DNA from: Candidatus Gastranaerophilales bacterium
GTDB lineage: Bacteria; Cyanobacteriota; Vampirovibrionia; Gastranaerophilales; Gastranaerophilaceae
DNA length: 64,000 nt
Assembly: GCA_028693235.1 (NCBI GenBank)
Contig: JAQUVW010000002.1
Coordinates: forward strand, 186,001 to 250,000
Direction: 5' to 3'
Under the pieces are notes generated by a model. It ran no database searches. It had not been told where the DNA came from and saw nothing but the letters and a program-made list of their open reading frames with translations. How positions within the stretch are numbered: the stretch's first letter is position 1; every line of letters starts with the position of its first letter. Of this stretch, positions 1 to 9,215 are shown in pieces. Both the position numbers and the translations under genes were made by a program.

Positions 1-994
1 CACGGTTGTATTCAACACCCGTAGAAACCCTGCGAGGTGTGTTGTAAGAGGTTGAACCGACAAGTGCTTGTATTTCTACTAAAAGTGCCCTTGTTCCTTC
101 GTTTGTCGCAATTATTACGCTCCCCGGGGTGATATTCTTGGTTCTGTCGTGAATAAATAGTTCACTCGGATTTGTTACTTCGACAAGACCTGATTCTACC
201 ATATTAAAAACGCCGACTTCATTTGTACTTCCGAATCGGTTTTTATTGCATCTTAAGAGTCTGTAAGATTTATACCTGTCACCTTCAAAATAAACAACAG
301 TATCTACCATGTGCTCAAGTATTTTGGGTCCTGCAATGTTGCCGTCTTTTGTGACGTGTCCGATTATTACTATTGTTATATTTTTACTTTTTGCAATGTC
401 CATCAGGTAGTTTGTGCATTCTCTTATTTGAGATACGCTCCCTGCAGAGCTCGTAATTGCTCCCGTGTATATGGCTTGGATACTGTCAACCACTATAACT
501 TGTGGCTCAAGTTTGTCGATTTGCTCTTTTATGCTTTCAAAATTGGTTTGAGAATATACATAAAGGTTGTCAGAATTTACATTTAATCTTTGGGCTCTTA
601 GCTTTATTTGTGAGCTTGATTCTTCAGCACATACGTATAAGAGTTTTTTTCCGTTTTCGCAAATGGTTTTGCTGGTTTGAAGAACAAGAGTCGATTTACC
701 TATCCCGGGGTCACCTGCCAAAAGCACCATTGAGCCCTGCACTAAGCCGTTTCCTAAGACTCTGTCAAATTCTTCAAAGCCTGTTGAAAATCTTATGGAT
801 TTAGTTATTTCGATTTCGTTAATAAGGCACACAGGCGAGTCATCTCGAAAAGTTGTTATTTTGCTTGTTGCTTGAGGTAGTTCTTTTTCTTCTGTAAAAG
901 AGCCCCATGAGTTACACTCGGGGCATTTGCCCAAAGAGCGTGCAGTTTCGTAGCCACAGTTTTGGCAAATCCATTTCGTTTTTATTTTAGCCAT
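1..994 (-). CDS. radA: DNA repair protein RadA (Sms), C-terminus cut by window edge
   Basis: RadA is a RecA-like ATPase that helps process recombination intermediates during DNA repair. Translating the minus strand from the ATG at 992-994 gives an open frame of about 331 codons running off the left edge. The N-terminus has a C4 zinc finger (Cys10, Cys13, Cys24, Cys27). A Walker A motif AGDPGIGKST follows, and further on is the RadA-specific KNRFGSTNE motif. The last visible residues, SYNTPRRVSTGVEYNR, match the start of the Lon-like domain, so only the C-terminal part of the usual ~450 residues is missing. The start overlaps the stop of the upstream 336-residue gene by 8 bases, so the two are probably co-transcribed and translationally coupled. 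Confidence 0.96.
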   Translation of the reverse strand, partial: MAKIKTKWICQNCGYETARSLGKCPECNSWGSFTEEKELPQATSKITTFRDDSPVCLINEIEITKSIRFSTGFEEFDRVLGNGLVQGSMVLLAGDPGIGKSTLVLQTSKTICENGKKLLYVCAEESSSQIKLRAQRLNVNSDNLYVYSQTNFESIKEQIDKLEPQVIVVDSIQAIYTGAITSSAGSVSQIRECTNYLMDIAKSKNITIVIIGHVTKDGNIAGPKILEHMVDTVVYFEGDRYKSYRLLRCNKNRFGSTNEVGVFNMVESGLVEVTNPSELFIHDRTKNITPGSVIIATNEGTRALLVEIQALVGSTSYNTPRRVSTGVEYNR

Positions 995-1997
995 CTAATT
1001 TTTCTTTTCTTGATTCTGTAAGGTCATAATTTTTATCAATTCCGATAATTGTTTTTATAACAGCTTGTGCCATTAAAATCAAGAAAGGATTAACTCCGGG
1101 GCTTGTATTTAGTGTCACTTCGGTTTTTGTTTTATCTTCTTTTGTTTTGCTGAAATTTTCTCTTTCTTCAAAGGCGATTTCTGTTTGGACGTTATAGTTT
1201 AAGGCTTCGCCTGAGAGATTTTTTTCAACTTCATTTTTGGGAAATTCTTTGCTGCATGTAATTTGCATAGCGATAGCTTTTTGAGGTGCTTTGAACAACA
1301 CAACTTGCACGTTGCCGAAATGTTTAGTTGCAATCAAAATCGTAACAGAGTCGTCACTTTCACCGTTTCCGCCTGTAGTTTTTTCATTTATTTCAAGGCT
1401 AAAGCCGTTTTCTTCACCTAAAGGAAGCCACGGAAGGTAAAGCAACAAAATATTTTTTATCATTTGAGTCTGAGAAGTACCTGTGGTTGGAATACAAGCA
1501 TTTATAACGGCAGACAATTCATTTAGTTGGGCTGTTTTCATAGATGTGCCCATTTGATTAAAGTTAGCTATCATTTGATAAAGCTTTGATAGTGCTTCTT
1601 TCCCGTTTTGTTGCATAAATTGAATTAATTTTGAAATATCAAGATTTGAATTCATCATTAAAGTTTCAAGCTGTGAGGCTGTTGTTTCAGCGGTTACGCT
1701 AGATGTCATCATCAACAAAAAATCTTTAAGGTTTTGCGGTAAATTCAGTAAATCTCTAAGCAATACACCTTTGTCACCACTATTTAATTGGGCTAATTGT
1801 GTATTTATATATTTCGTTTGGGCCGCTATTTGTTGATAAGTAATAGTTGGTGCAGGCGTTGGGGTCTGCGGCATAGCGTTATTTTGTGAAGATTTGAAAT
1901 TTACCCCGTCTGCATTTTTGGCATTGCTTGCGGAGTTATTTACAAAATTTTGTGAATTAAAATTATTGGAGGATTGTCCGATATTCATATCACTCAT
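987..1997 (-). CDS. Unknown 336-residue protein upstream of radA
   Basis: I do not recognise this family. The first ~60 residues are low-complexity and rich in Asn, Ser and Gln. Two proline/threonine stretches follow, then a helical middle with many Met and Leu residues. A beta-rich segment around residues 185-260 contains LPWLPLG and a later HFGNVQVVLF stretch. The arrangement faintly recalls the C-terminal domain of flagellar hook-length proteins (FliK), but no flagellar gene lies in the window and I do not assign that role. No signal peptide is visible; a short hydrophobic helix (FLILMAQAVIKTIIG) lies near the C-terminus. It overlaps radA by 8 bases. Confidence 0.75.
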   Translation of the reverse strand: MSDMNIGQSSNNFNSQNFVNNSASNAKNADGVNFKSSQNNAMPQTPTPAPTITYQQIAAQTKYINTQLAQLNSGDKGVLLRDLLNLPQNLKDFLLMMTSSVTAETTASQLETLMMNSNLDISKLIQFMQQNGKEALSKLYQMIANFNQMGTSMKTAQLNELSAVINACIPTTGTSQTQMIKNILLLYLPWLPLGEENGFSLEINEKTTGGNGESDDSVTILIATKHFGNVQVVLFKAPQKAIAMQITCSKEFPKNEVEKNLSGEALNYNVQTEIAFEERENFSKTKEDKTKTEVTLNTSPGVNPFLILMAQAVIKTIIGIDKNYDLTESRKEKLDG

Positions 1998-2141
1998 AGT
2001 AATATTATTAATGAAAAAATTTAATTTGGCATGTTTGTAAAGTTAAAAAATTTGGTATAAATATTATTTATTTATTTCTTCCTCAAAACCCATGTGCGAC
2101 AGGCTTTTGTCAATTTTTGTAATAATACTTTATATATAGGA

Positions 2142-2170
2142 TTTAAGTTTCTACAAAAGTAGTATATAAT
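2142..2170 (+). promoter_or_regulatory. Possible promoter for the 101-residue gene
   Basis: A perfect TATAAT lies at 2165-2170, 33 bases before the ATG at 2203. A weak -35 candidate (TTTAAG, 2142-2147) sits 17 bases upstream. A short inverted repeat, CTAC-aaaa-GTAG (2151-2162), lies between the two boxes. The -10 is good and the -35 poor, so confidence is moderate. The rest of the 205-base gap 1998-2202 shows no gene. Confidence 0.45.
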
Positions 2171-2202
2171 GATAATGCAAGTTATAATCTTGGTGTTCTC
2201 AA

Positions 2203-2508
2203 ATGTCATTTGATATTAACGGTCCTTCAAATTTTAAAAAACCGATGATTCAAGAGGCGCAGCAAATGAAAAATAATGGCGGCGGCGGCAACTTGGGCTA
2301 CTTCAAACGTAAAAATAAAAAGAAAGAACAAAAAAGTGACGTTTTTGGCTCTGATGACGATACGTTTGAAGATACTTTAGACATAAAAGAGGACAAAGAA
2401 GAAAAACCTCCTGTTAAGGAGTTTTTCTCGAGTTTCGTTGAAAAATTTAAAAAACCGTTTGAACATAAAAAAAATGACGAGGACAAAGAAAATCCATTCT
2501 CAGATTAA
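2203..2508 (+). CDS. Small highly charged unknown protein (101 aa)
   Basis: This is an unrecognised, very hydrophilic protein. A Gly-rich patch near residue 28 is followed by a basic run (KRKNKKKEQK) and then an acidic Asp/Glu segment. The C-terminal half alternates Lys and Glu/Asp around a short FFSSFVEKFKKPF amphipathic stretch. It has no membrane segment or known motif, and most of it is probably disordered. A TATAAT lies shortly upstream, but the ribosome-binding site is weak. Its stop codon overlaps that of the convergent bioA gene, the two sharing TTAA at 2505-2508. The composition resembles its neighbours, so a real gene is likelier than a spurious frame. Confidence 0.65.
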   Translation: MSFDINGPSNFKKPMIQEAQQMKNNGGGGNLGYFKRKNKKKEQKSDVFGSDDDTFEDTLDIKEDKEEKPPVKEFFSSFVEKFKKPFEHKKNDEDKENPFSD

Positions 2509-3851
2509 TCGTCAAATACATTTTTTATTGAGTTATAGGCAATATCTACAAGCTGTTTTATTTCGTTTTTCGTAATTACATAAGGCGGAATAAAATATAT
2601 TGTGTCGCCTAAGGGTCTTAGAATAGCACCAAGTTTTAATGCTTCATAATATATTTTTTTGCCGATTTTTTCACTTGCGTCAAAAGGCGTTTTTGTTTCG
2701 CGGTCTTTTACAAGCTCAATCGCTACTATCATGCCTGTTTGTCTTACATCTCCGACTTGATTTAATTCGTATAATCTTTGGGTTTCTTTTTTCATGTATT
2801 CAATTTTTGGTTGAAGGCTTTCTATTATTTTTTCTTCTTTGAATATTTTTAAATTTTCAACTGCAATAGCTGCTGCCAGAGGGTTACCTGTGTAGCTATG
2901 TCCGTGGAAAAATGCCTTCATAAAGTCATCAGAATAAAAACCTTTGTAGATTTTGTCGTTAGTTATAGTTACAGCAAGCGGCAAATAACCCGCCGTTATG
3001 CCTTTTGAAAGACAAACAAAATCAGGTTCTATTCCGGCATGTTCATAGGCAAACATTTTTCCTGTTCTGCCAAATCCCATGGCGACTTCGTCGTGAATTA
3101 ACAATATTTCATATTTATCGCAGAGTGCTCTTAATTTTTTAAGGTATTTAGGTGGATACATTCTCATTCCGCAAGCACCTTGTACTAATGGTTCGACTAT
3201 CATAGCTGCGATTTCTTCGTGATGATATTTGAAGATTTCTTCTGCTGAATTTATACATTCGCACTCGCAAGTTTGCTTGTCACATCCCATAGGGCAACGG
3301 TAACAATAGGGGCTTTTTGCTTCAAATTTTTCAAATAAAAGCGGTTTGAAAATAGCATAAAATGTATCTATTCCTCCAACTGAAACAGAACCTAATGTGT
3401 CGCCGTGGTAAGATTGCTCCATTGCGACAAATTTGGTTTTTGTCGGGCGTCCTACTTGTTGCCAATATTGAAATGCCATTTTAATTGCAACTTCTGTAGC
3501 TGTAGAGCCGTTATCTGAGAAAAAAACTTTAGTTAAAGACGGTGCTGTGATATTAACAAGTTCTTCTGCAAGTTCAATTGCAGGAACGTGTGAAAAGCCA
3601 CCCAAAAGCACGTGTTCGATTTTTTCCACTTGATTGCAAAGTGCTTTGTTTAGCCTCGGGTTTGAATGTCCCAATGTATTTACCCACCATGAGGCAATAG
3701 CGTCTATATATTTATTGCCGTCGATATCCCAAACATAAATCCCTTTACCTCGTTCAATGATAATAGGGCTTTCTTTTTCATAGTCTTTCATTTGGGTGTC
3801 GGGGTGCCAAACGTATTTTTTGTCTTTTTCGATTAGTTCTTGTTTATTCAT
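2505..3851 (-). CDS. bioA: Adenosylmethionine--8-amino-7-oxononanoate aminotransferase
   Basis: BioA is a PLP-dependent class III aminotransferase of biotin synthesis. It converts KAPA to DAPA with S-adenosylmethionine as amino donor. The sequence has the cofactor-binding FSDNGSTATEVAIKMA region, the HGDTLGS motif, the LLIHDEVAMGFGRTG block with the PLP-contacting Asp, and SKGITAGYLPLAV with the Schiff-base Lys. I start at the ATG at 3849-3851 (MNKQELIEK, 448 aa), preceded by AAGGCAG. A longer frame from a TTG at 3869 adds six residues without better support. The start overlaps the 3' end of the leuA-like gene by 8 bases. No other bio gene is in the window. An insertion with five cysteines around residues 190-205 is unusual. 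Confidence 0.93.
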   Translation of the reverse strand: MNKQELIEKDKKYVWHPDTQMKDYEKESPIIIERGKGIYVWDIDGNKYIDAIASWWVNTLGHSNPRLNKALCNQVEKIEHVLLGGFSHVPAIELAEELVNITAPSLTKVFFSDNGSTATEVAIKMAFQYWQQVGRPTKTKFVAMEQSYHGDTLGSVSVGGIDTFYAIFKPLLFEKFEAKSPYCYRCPMGCDKQTCECECINSAEEIFKYHHEEIAAMIVEPLVQGACGMRMYPPKYLKKLRALCDKYEILLIHDEVAMGFGRTGKMFAYEHAGIEPDFVCLSKGITAGYLPLAVTITNDKIYKGFYSDDFMKAFFHGHSYTGNPLAAAIAVENLKIFKEEKIIESLQPKIEYMKKETQRLYELNQVGDVRQTGMIVAIELVKDRETKTPFDASEKIGKKIYYEALKLGAILRPLGDTIYFIPPYVITKNEIKQLVDIAYNSIKNVFDD

Positions 3852-5373
3852 TTTTTTCTGCCTTAGCAATCAAGTTAAGTCCGTTAAATACTGCTTTAAC
3901 GTTAGCGTTGATTGTACTTTCGTCCTTTCCTCTTGATATTATTTTTTGACCTTTTGATGTTTCAAATTCTATAACGGTCATCGCTGTAGCTCCAGAGCCT
4001 AAAATTTCTTCGTCTAAAGCTTTTTGTTCGTAGTGGAGTAAATTGTAAGTAAAGCCTGCTGTTTTTAATGCGTTTAAGCAAGCGTCAAGTGGTCCGTTTC
4101 CTTCGCCTACCACGTCAAAATTTTCTCCGTTGTGACTGAATTGAAGTTGGAATTTTTCATTACAGATTTTTTCAAGTCCCAACAATATAAAAGGACCTTT
4201 GACATTGAAAACTTCTCTAAAGTAGATGTCAATAATGTTGCGGGTTGGAAGCTCTCCGACTTTTTCTGCCGCTTCTTTAACAATAGGCGTAATTCTGACG
4301 GCTTCTTGAATTGTAATCGGATAACCTGCGTCTGAAATGATTTCAAATACTGCTGTTTTTCCTGATTGAGAAGTGAATCCGAGTTTTTCGTCGTCTTTTC
4401 TACCTATTAAAGAAGGGTGAATAGGTCTATAAGCACCTTTTTCCATATCTTTGGTTTTGATGGCACCGTCTTGGTGGATACCGCTTCTATGTGCAAGAGA
4501 TTCAGGTCCGATTAAAGGGGCTTTATCTGCAATAGGTACTTTCGCCATATCTGAAACGGTCAAGGCAAGCTCATATATTTTTGACAAATCCAAAGGTACT
4601 TCGATGCCTGAATTATGCAAGGCGACTGCTACTTCATACATATTTGTATTGCCTGCTCTTTCGCCTAATCCATTTAGACAGCATTCAAGTTGAACGGCTC
4701 CTGCAAAATAGCTCTCAACAGTTGCTGCTGTTGCCATACCAAGGTCATTGTGGCAGTGAACCGCAATCATAATATCTCTCGGGAGTGCAGCATATACTTT
4801 TTCTACCATATCTACAAAAGTCTTGACTCTTGTTCTTTCAACTGTATTTGGCAAATTTATAACGGTTGCACCCGCTTTAACAACTTTTTTCAACGAATCG
4901 ATTACAAAATCTAAATTTTCCATGCAGTCGCCGAAGTGTTCTGCTGAAAATTGAACCTCTCCATTAGAGCCAATAGTTTTTTTTGCAAAGGTGACAGCTT
5001 CAATTGCTGCTTTTTGCACTTCTTGAGGACGTTTATTCAAAACGTATTTCATATTAAAAGGGCTCATTGCGATAAAAGTGTGCAATCGGGGACGTTTACA
5101 AGCTTGAATAGATTCAGCGGCTTTTATTATATCTTTCTCAACAGCTCTTGCTAATGCAGAGATAACCATATTATCAGGTGCTATTTCAGAAAGTCTTTTA
5201 CAAGTTTCATAATCCATTTCAGATGCAGCCGCAAAGCCTGCTTCTACTGCTTGAACATTTAGTTCGACGAGGTGTTTAAATATTATTTCTTTTTCGACCT
5301 TATTCCAAGGTTTTTTTAATGACTGATTGCCGTCACGTAATGTAATATCATAAAAAAACGGTTGTCTTGACAT
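3844..5373 (-). CDS. 2-isopropylmalate synthase family enzyme (LeuA/CimA-like)
   Basis: This is a DRE-TIM metallolyase that condenses acetyl-CoA with a 2-oxo acid. The N-terminal TIM barrel begins FYDITLRDGNQS and contains the metal-binding HCHNDLGMA motif and NGLGERAGN. A regulatory LeuA-type domain occupies roughly the last 120 residues (GNGPLDACLNAL, then a TINANVKAVFNGLN end). This architecture fits leucine synthesis (LeuA) or isoleucine via citramalate (CimA). The GNQ form of the first motif and the INLPNTVE block resemble type-2 LeuA more than CimA, but sequence alone does not fix the substrate. The start at 5371-5373 follows a strong GAGGTGA site (509 aa); an upstream in-frame extension lacks one. 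It overlaps bioA. Confidence 0.88.
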   Translation of the reverse strand: MSRQPFFYDITLRDGNQSLKKPWNKVEKEIIFKHLVELNVQAVEAGFAAASEMDYETCKRLSEIAPDNMVISALARAVEKDIIKAAESIQACKRPRLHTFIAMSPFNMKYVLNKRPQEVQKAAIEAVTFAKKTIGSNGEVQFSAEHFGDCMENLDFVIDSLKKVVKAGATVINLPNTVERTRVKTFVDMVEKVYAALPRDIMIAVHCHNDLGMATAATVESYFAGAVQLECCLNGLGERAGNTNMYEVAVALHNSGIEVPLDLSKIYELALTVSDMAKVPIADKAPLIGPESLAHRSGIHQDGAIKTKDMEKGAYRPIHPSLIGRKDDEKLGFTSQSGKTAVFEIISDAGYPITIQEAVRITPIVKEAAEKVGELPTRNIIDIYFREVFNVKGPFILLGLEKICNEKFQLQFSHNGENFDVVGEGNGPLDACLNALKTAGFTYNLLHYEQKALDEEILGSGATAMTVIEFETSKGQKIISRGKDESTINANVKAVFNGLNLIAKAEKNE

Positions 5374-5452
5374 ATTCACCTCATTGTTTGCTCTTTTCAG
5401 TTTCACTCATTCATTGTAGAATAAAATTGCTTAAAGATAAAGGTAATAACAA

Positions 5453-6745
5453 ATGATTGATAGATATTCCCGTGACGAAATGAAAAAAAATTGGGATTTA
5501 GATAGCAAATTCTCATATTATTTAATGGTGGAAAAGGCTATTTGCAAGGCTTATAATCAAATGGGGTTGATTCCTGATGATGATTTGAAAAATATATTAG
5601 AAAAAGCTTCTTTTTCTGTTGAGAGAATTGATGAAATTGAAAAAGAAGTAAATCATGATGTTATCGCTTTTTTGACAAATGTTAATGAAAATGTAGGTGA
5701 TTCATCTCGTTACATACATATGGGCGTTACAAGCTCTGATATTATTGACACTGCTCTTGCTTTACAAATTCAAGATGCTTCAAAAATTATAAAAAATGAT
5801 ATGAAAGAGCTTATAAAAACTTTGCGAGAAAAGGCACTTGAGCACAAGAATACAGTGTGTATAGGTCGTTCGCACGGAGTGCATGCCGAACCGATGACTT
5901 TCGGTGTAAAAATGTGCAATTGGGTCGATTTATTTGAGCGTAATTTGAAAAATTTTGAGCAAGTTTCAGAAACTGCAAAAGTAGGTCAAATATCAGGTCC
6001 TGTCGGTACTTACAGTAATATTGACCCTCAAATAGAAATTCTTGCGTGTAAAGAGTTAAATTTGACTCCGGCAAGGATTTCCACTCAAGTAATTGCAAGA
6101 GATATTCACGCTCAATTCCATCAAGCTTTAGCTCTTATTGCAACTGTTATCGAGCAATGTGCTATTGAATTGCGTCATCTCCAAAGGACAGAAGTTTTGG
6201 AGGTTGAAGAAGGCTTTTCTAAGGGGCAAAAGGGTTCTTCAGCTATGCCGCATAAGAAAAATCCTATCTCTGGTGAAAATCTCTCGGGTTTAGCTCGTAT
6301 AGTCCGCTCAAACTCAATAGCTGCATTAGAAAACATTCCACTTTGGCATGAAAGAGATATAAGTCACAGTAGTGTGGAAAGAATTATTTTTCCCGATTCA
6401 ACAATCCTCATTGACTATATGCTTAACCGTTTAAATACAGTTATGAAAAACCTTGTTATCAAAGAGAAAAATATGCTCAAAAATACTTCTCTATACGGTG
6501 GAATTGTCTATTCGCAAAAAGTTCTTTTGAAGCTTTGTTCAAAAGGTCTTTTGAGGGAAGATGCGTACATATTGGTTCAAACAAATGCTCTTGACGCATT
6601 TGAAAATAACGGCAATTTTAAAGAAAATCTAATGAAAGATGAAAAAATTCTTGAATATCTCACCGTTGCAGAAATTGAAGAATGTTTTGACCTTCAAGAT
6701 TATTTGAAAAATATAGATTCTATATACGCCAAGTTCTTTAGTTAA
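5453..6745 (+). CDS. purB: Adenylosuccinate lyase
   Basis: PurB splits SAICAR to AICAR and adenylosuccinate to AMP in purine synthesis, releasing fumarate each time. The protein has the normal length for the family (430 aa). The fumarase/aspartase signature SSAMPHKKNPISGEN lies around residues 260-275. The first conserved block MGVTSSDIIDTALALQ and the GRSHGVHAEPMTFG block carry the catalytic His region. The start is preceded by AAAGGTAATAACAA. It is divergent from the leuA-like gene with only about 79 bases between the starts, so the two promoters must lie close together. Confidence 0.97.
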   Translation: MIDRYSRDEMKKNWDLDSKFSYYLMVEKAICKAYNQMGLIPDDDLKNILEKASFSVERIDEIEKEVNHDVIAFLTNVNENVGDSSRYIHMGVTSSDIIDTALALQIQDASKIIKNDMKELIKTLREKALEHKNTVCIGRSHGVHAEPMTFGVKMCNWVDLFERNLKNFEQVSETAKVGQISGPVGTYSNIDPQIEILACKELNLTPARISTQVIARDIHAQFHQALALIATVIEQCAIELRHLQRTEVLEVEEGFSKGQKGSSAMPHKKNPISGENLSGLARIVRSNSIAALENIPLWHERDISHSSVERIIFPDSTILIDYMLNRLNTVMKNLVIKEKNMLKNTSLYGGIVYSQKVLLKLCSKGLLREDAYILVQTNALDAFENNGNFKENLMKDEKILEYLTVAEIEECFDLQDYLKNIDSIYAKFFS

Positions 6746-6891
6746 TTTTCTTATTCGACACTAAAAAAAGAAAATTTTATTAATAATTAAGCTTACTTAA
6801 AAACTATTTTGGCTTAATCAATTTTCTGCAATACTTTGAAAAATGTTAAAAAGTCTAAATCTAAACTGATAACTACTATTAAAATTTTAAA

Positions 6892-6897
6892 TATAAT
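6892..6897 (+). promoter_or_regulatory. Likely -10 element for malQ
   Basis: A perfect TATAAT sits 41 bases before the GTG start of malQ, with no convincing -35 at standard spacing. It supports the 6938 start, since a start at the upstream TTG (6836) or the ATG at 6896 would lie before or on the promoter. The rest of the 6746-6937 gap is AT-rich and shows no gene. Confidence 0.5.
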
Positions 6898-6937
6898 GCT
6901 ACAATTCTTGAGAAGATACACTAATGAGGATATAACA

Positions 6938-8851
6938 GTGGCTTGCTGTACAGAAAAGAAAAAATTTTGTTTTGATAAGAAAACTAAAAAAACTATTTCA
7001 AAAGCTTTAAAGGCACTAGGGAAAAAGAATTTGGCGTTTATAGCTCACGCTAACAGTTTCCCTGCTGAAGATGGTAAAAATACAGGGTTTGGTACTACAA
7101 ATTCTAAAGCTGCTGAAAATGTTATAGATTTCGTTAGTGGCGTTTTTAACGCTATTCAAGTCGGTCCTGCCGGAAAAACAAAAGCTATTGATTCTTCTCC
7201 TTATACAGGTACTATTTTCTCAAACAATCCTTTGTTTATTGATTTAGAACAATTAACTACAAAAGATTGGAAATCTATTTTATCAGAAGAAACTTACAAT
7301 AATGTTGTAAATAATAATCCGAATAAAGAAGTAAATAAAACTGCTTATTCCTACATTTTTAGTGTTCAGCAAGAAGCTTTGAAAGAAGCCTTTGATAATT
7401 TCAAAGCAAAAAAACCACACAGACTCGGAAAAGCATTCGAAAACTTCAAAAAAAATAATGCTTTTTGGCTCCAAAACGACGCTCTATACGAAGCTTTGAT
7501 TGTTGAAAATGAAAACGATTATTGGCCGAATTGGTCTAACGATATGGACAAAAGACTTTTAAATCCTCGTGATGAAAAAGAAAAAGCTATTTTTGCTGAA
7601 AGAAAAAAACAACTGGAAACAAAATATGCAGAATTAATTGAATTCTATTCTTTCTGCCAATTCGTTGTTTTTGAACAAAATGAAAAAACTAAAAAATACG
7701 CTAAATCTAAAGATATTAAAATGATTGCAGATAGACAAGTCGCTTTCTCAGACCGTGACACTTGGGCTTATCAATCTTTATTTTTAGACGGCTGGATGCT
7801 CGGCTGCCCTCCTGATTACTTCTCAGAAGATGGACAAGCGTGGGGCTTCCCGGTTATGAATCCTGAAAAATTGTTTAATCAAGACGGTTCATTGGGCGAT
7901 GGCGGAAAATTATTAAAAGAATTATACAAAAAAATGTTTAAGGAAAACCCCGGTGGCGTCAGAATTGACCACATTGTAGGTTTAATCGACCCTTGGGTTT
8001 ATAAAGTAGGACATAAGCCGAAAATTGAAGAAGGTGCAGGCAGGCTATACTCCTCTCCTGAACATCCTGAACTTTCAAGATTCGCCATTGCTACGATGGA
8101 AGATTTGAACGATGAAGTCGAAGCAGACAAAGAAAAAAGAATTAAATCTTTGACTGATGAACAAATCAAAAAATACGGTGCTTTGGTTGATAAAATCGTT
8201 ATCGCAGCAGCTAAAGAAATGGGACTTGATAAAGATGCGATTGTCTGCGAAGACCTCGGCACTTTGACTTATCCTGTTGAAAATGTTATGAAATATTTTG
8301 AACTTCAAGGTATGAGATTGACTCAATTTGTTGTTCCGGAAAAACCAAAACATCCTTATCGTGGTTCAAATATTGAAGAAAATGTATGGGCTATGGTTGG
8401 AACCCATGATAATGAACCAATCTCAATGTGGGCTGCTCAAACAGTTAATACTCATGAAGGCTATTTGAACGGTAAAAATCTTGCAGATGATTATTGGACT
8501 GAAGCCACTGACGAAGAAAAAGAAGAAATTGCAGTAAGAATTTCTAAAGATGCTGATTTCTTAACTCAAACAAAATTTGTTGAACTTTTCGCTTGTAAAG
8601 CAGAAAATATTCAAATTTTCTTCACAGATTTCTTGGGCGTTTATGATGTCTACAACCGCCCTGGTACATCAGGTGATTGCAATTGGTGTTTAAGAATTCC
8701 TAACAACTTCGAAGAATTCTATTGCAACAATCTTGAAAACGGCAAAGGTATGAATCTTCCTTTGATTTTGAAGCTTGCTATTGAAGCTCGCGGTTCTGAA
8801 TTTGCCAATAAAAATAAAGGTATTATTAAAGATTTAGAAGAATTGTTATAA
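6938..8851 (+). CDS. malQ: 4-alpha-glucanotransferase (GH77)
   Basis: MalQ (amylomaltase, disproportionating enzyme) moves maltodextrin segments between alpha-1,4-glucans in the cytoplasm. The three GH77 catalytic acids are present: Asp344 in RIDH (nucleophile), Glu438 in CEDLG (acid/base) and Asp491 in GTHDN (stabiliser). A long N-terminal region and an insertion rich in Lys and Glu precede the catalytic core. I choose the GTG at 6938 (637 aa) because a clear GAGGAT site lies about 8 bases upstream. The frame stays open back to a TTG at 6836, but that would start upstream of the likely -10. The stop overlaps the start of queD (TAATG). Confidence 0.93.
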   Translation: MACCTEKKKFCFDKKTKKTISKALKALGKKNLAFIAHANSFPAEDGKNTGFGTTNSKAAENVIDFVSGVFNAIQVGPAGKTKAIDSSPYTGTIFSNNPLFIDLEQLTTKDWKSILSEETYNNVVNNNPNKEVNKTAYSYIFSVQQEALKEAFDNFKAKKPHRLGKAFENFKKNNAFWLQNDALYEALIVENENDYWPNWSNDMDKRLLNPRDEKEKAIFAERKKQLETKYAELIEFYSFCQFVVFEQNEKTKKYAKSKDIKMIADRQVAFSDRDTWAYQSLFLDGWMLGCPPDYFSEDGQAWGFPVMNPEKLFNQDGSLGDGGKLLKELYKKMFKENPGGVRIDHIVGLIDPWVYKVGHKPKIEEGAGRLYSSPEHPELSRFAIATMEDLNDEVEADKEKRIKSLTDEQIKKYGALVDKIVIAAAKEMGLDKDAIVCEDLGTLTYPVENVMKYFELQGMRLTQFVVPEKPKHPYRGSNIEENVWAMVGTHDNEPISMWAAQTVNTHEGYLNGKNLADDYWTEATDEEKEEIAVRISKDADFLTQTKFVELFACKAENIQIFFTDFLGVYDVYNRPGTSGDCNWCLRIPNNFEEFYCNNLENGKGMNLPLILKLAIEARGSEFANKNKGIIKDLEELL

Positions 8852-9207
8852 TGTACGAACTAAAAGTTGAAAGCTCGTTTTCTGCGGCTCATCATCTATT
8901 AAATTATGACGGCGAATGTGAAAATCAACACGGTCATAATTGGAAGGTCGAAGCTTACATCAGCGGCGACGAGTTAAATAAATCGAATTTGTTAATAGAT
9001 TTTAAAATATTGAAAAAAGAATTAAACTCAATATTAGACATTCTTGATCATACTGATATAAACGAGTTACCTCAGTTTAAGAATAGCAGTCCAAGCAGTG
9101 AAATAATATCAAAGTTTATTTACGTTGAGTTAAAAAAAATAATTCCGCAAGTTTCTAAAGTTTCTGTTTGGGAAACTCAAAACTCTTGTGCGTCATATTT
9201 TGAATAA
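8851..9207 (+). CDS. queD: 6-carboxy-5,6,7,8-tetrahydropterin synthase (QueD)
   Basis: QueD is a T-fold enzyme that turns 7,8-dihydroneopterin triphosphate into carboxytetrahydropterin, the second step to queuosine. The zinc and catalytic pattern is complete: His14/His15 in SAAHH, then Cys23, His27 and His29 in ECENQHGHNWKVE, followed by the LDHTDIN block and the late Glu of SVWETQNSC. The catalytic Cys favours QueD over the eukaryotic-type PTPS. The length (118 aa) is typical. It is coupled to malQ by a TAATG overlap, although the functions are unrelated. No other queuosine gene is in the window. Confidence 0.92.
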   Translation: MYELKVESSFSAAHHLLNYDGECENQHGHNWKVEAYISGDELNKSNLLIDFKILKKELNSILDILDHTDINELPQFKNSSPSSEIISKFIYVELKKIIPQVSKVSVWETQNSCASYFE

Positions 9208-9215
9208 GGAGGAAT

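Noticed and set aside
987-1997. Flagellar hook-length protein (FliK) assignment
   Set aside because: Only a loose resemblance in one beta-rich segment, and no flagellar gene in the window.
5811-6098. Antisense frame within purB
   Set aside because: It lies wholly within a well-conserved enzyme gene, with composition typical of reverse-strand shadows.
6836-6937. N-terminal extension of malQ from a TTG at 6836
   Set aside because: It has no ribosome-binding site, low family resemblance, and a TATAAT inside it. The GTG at 6938 has a strong site.
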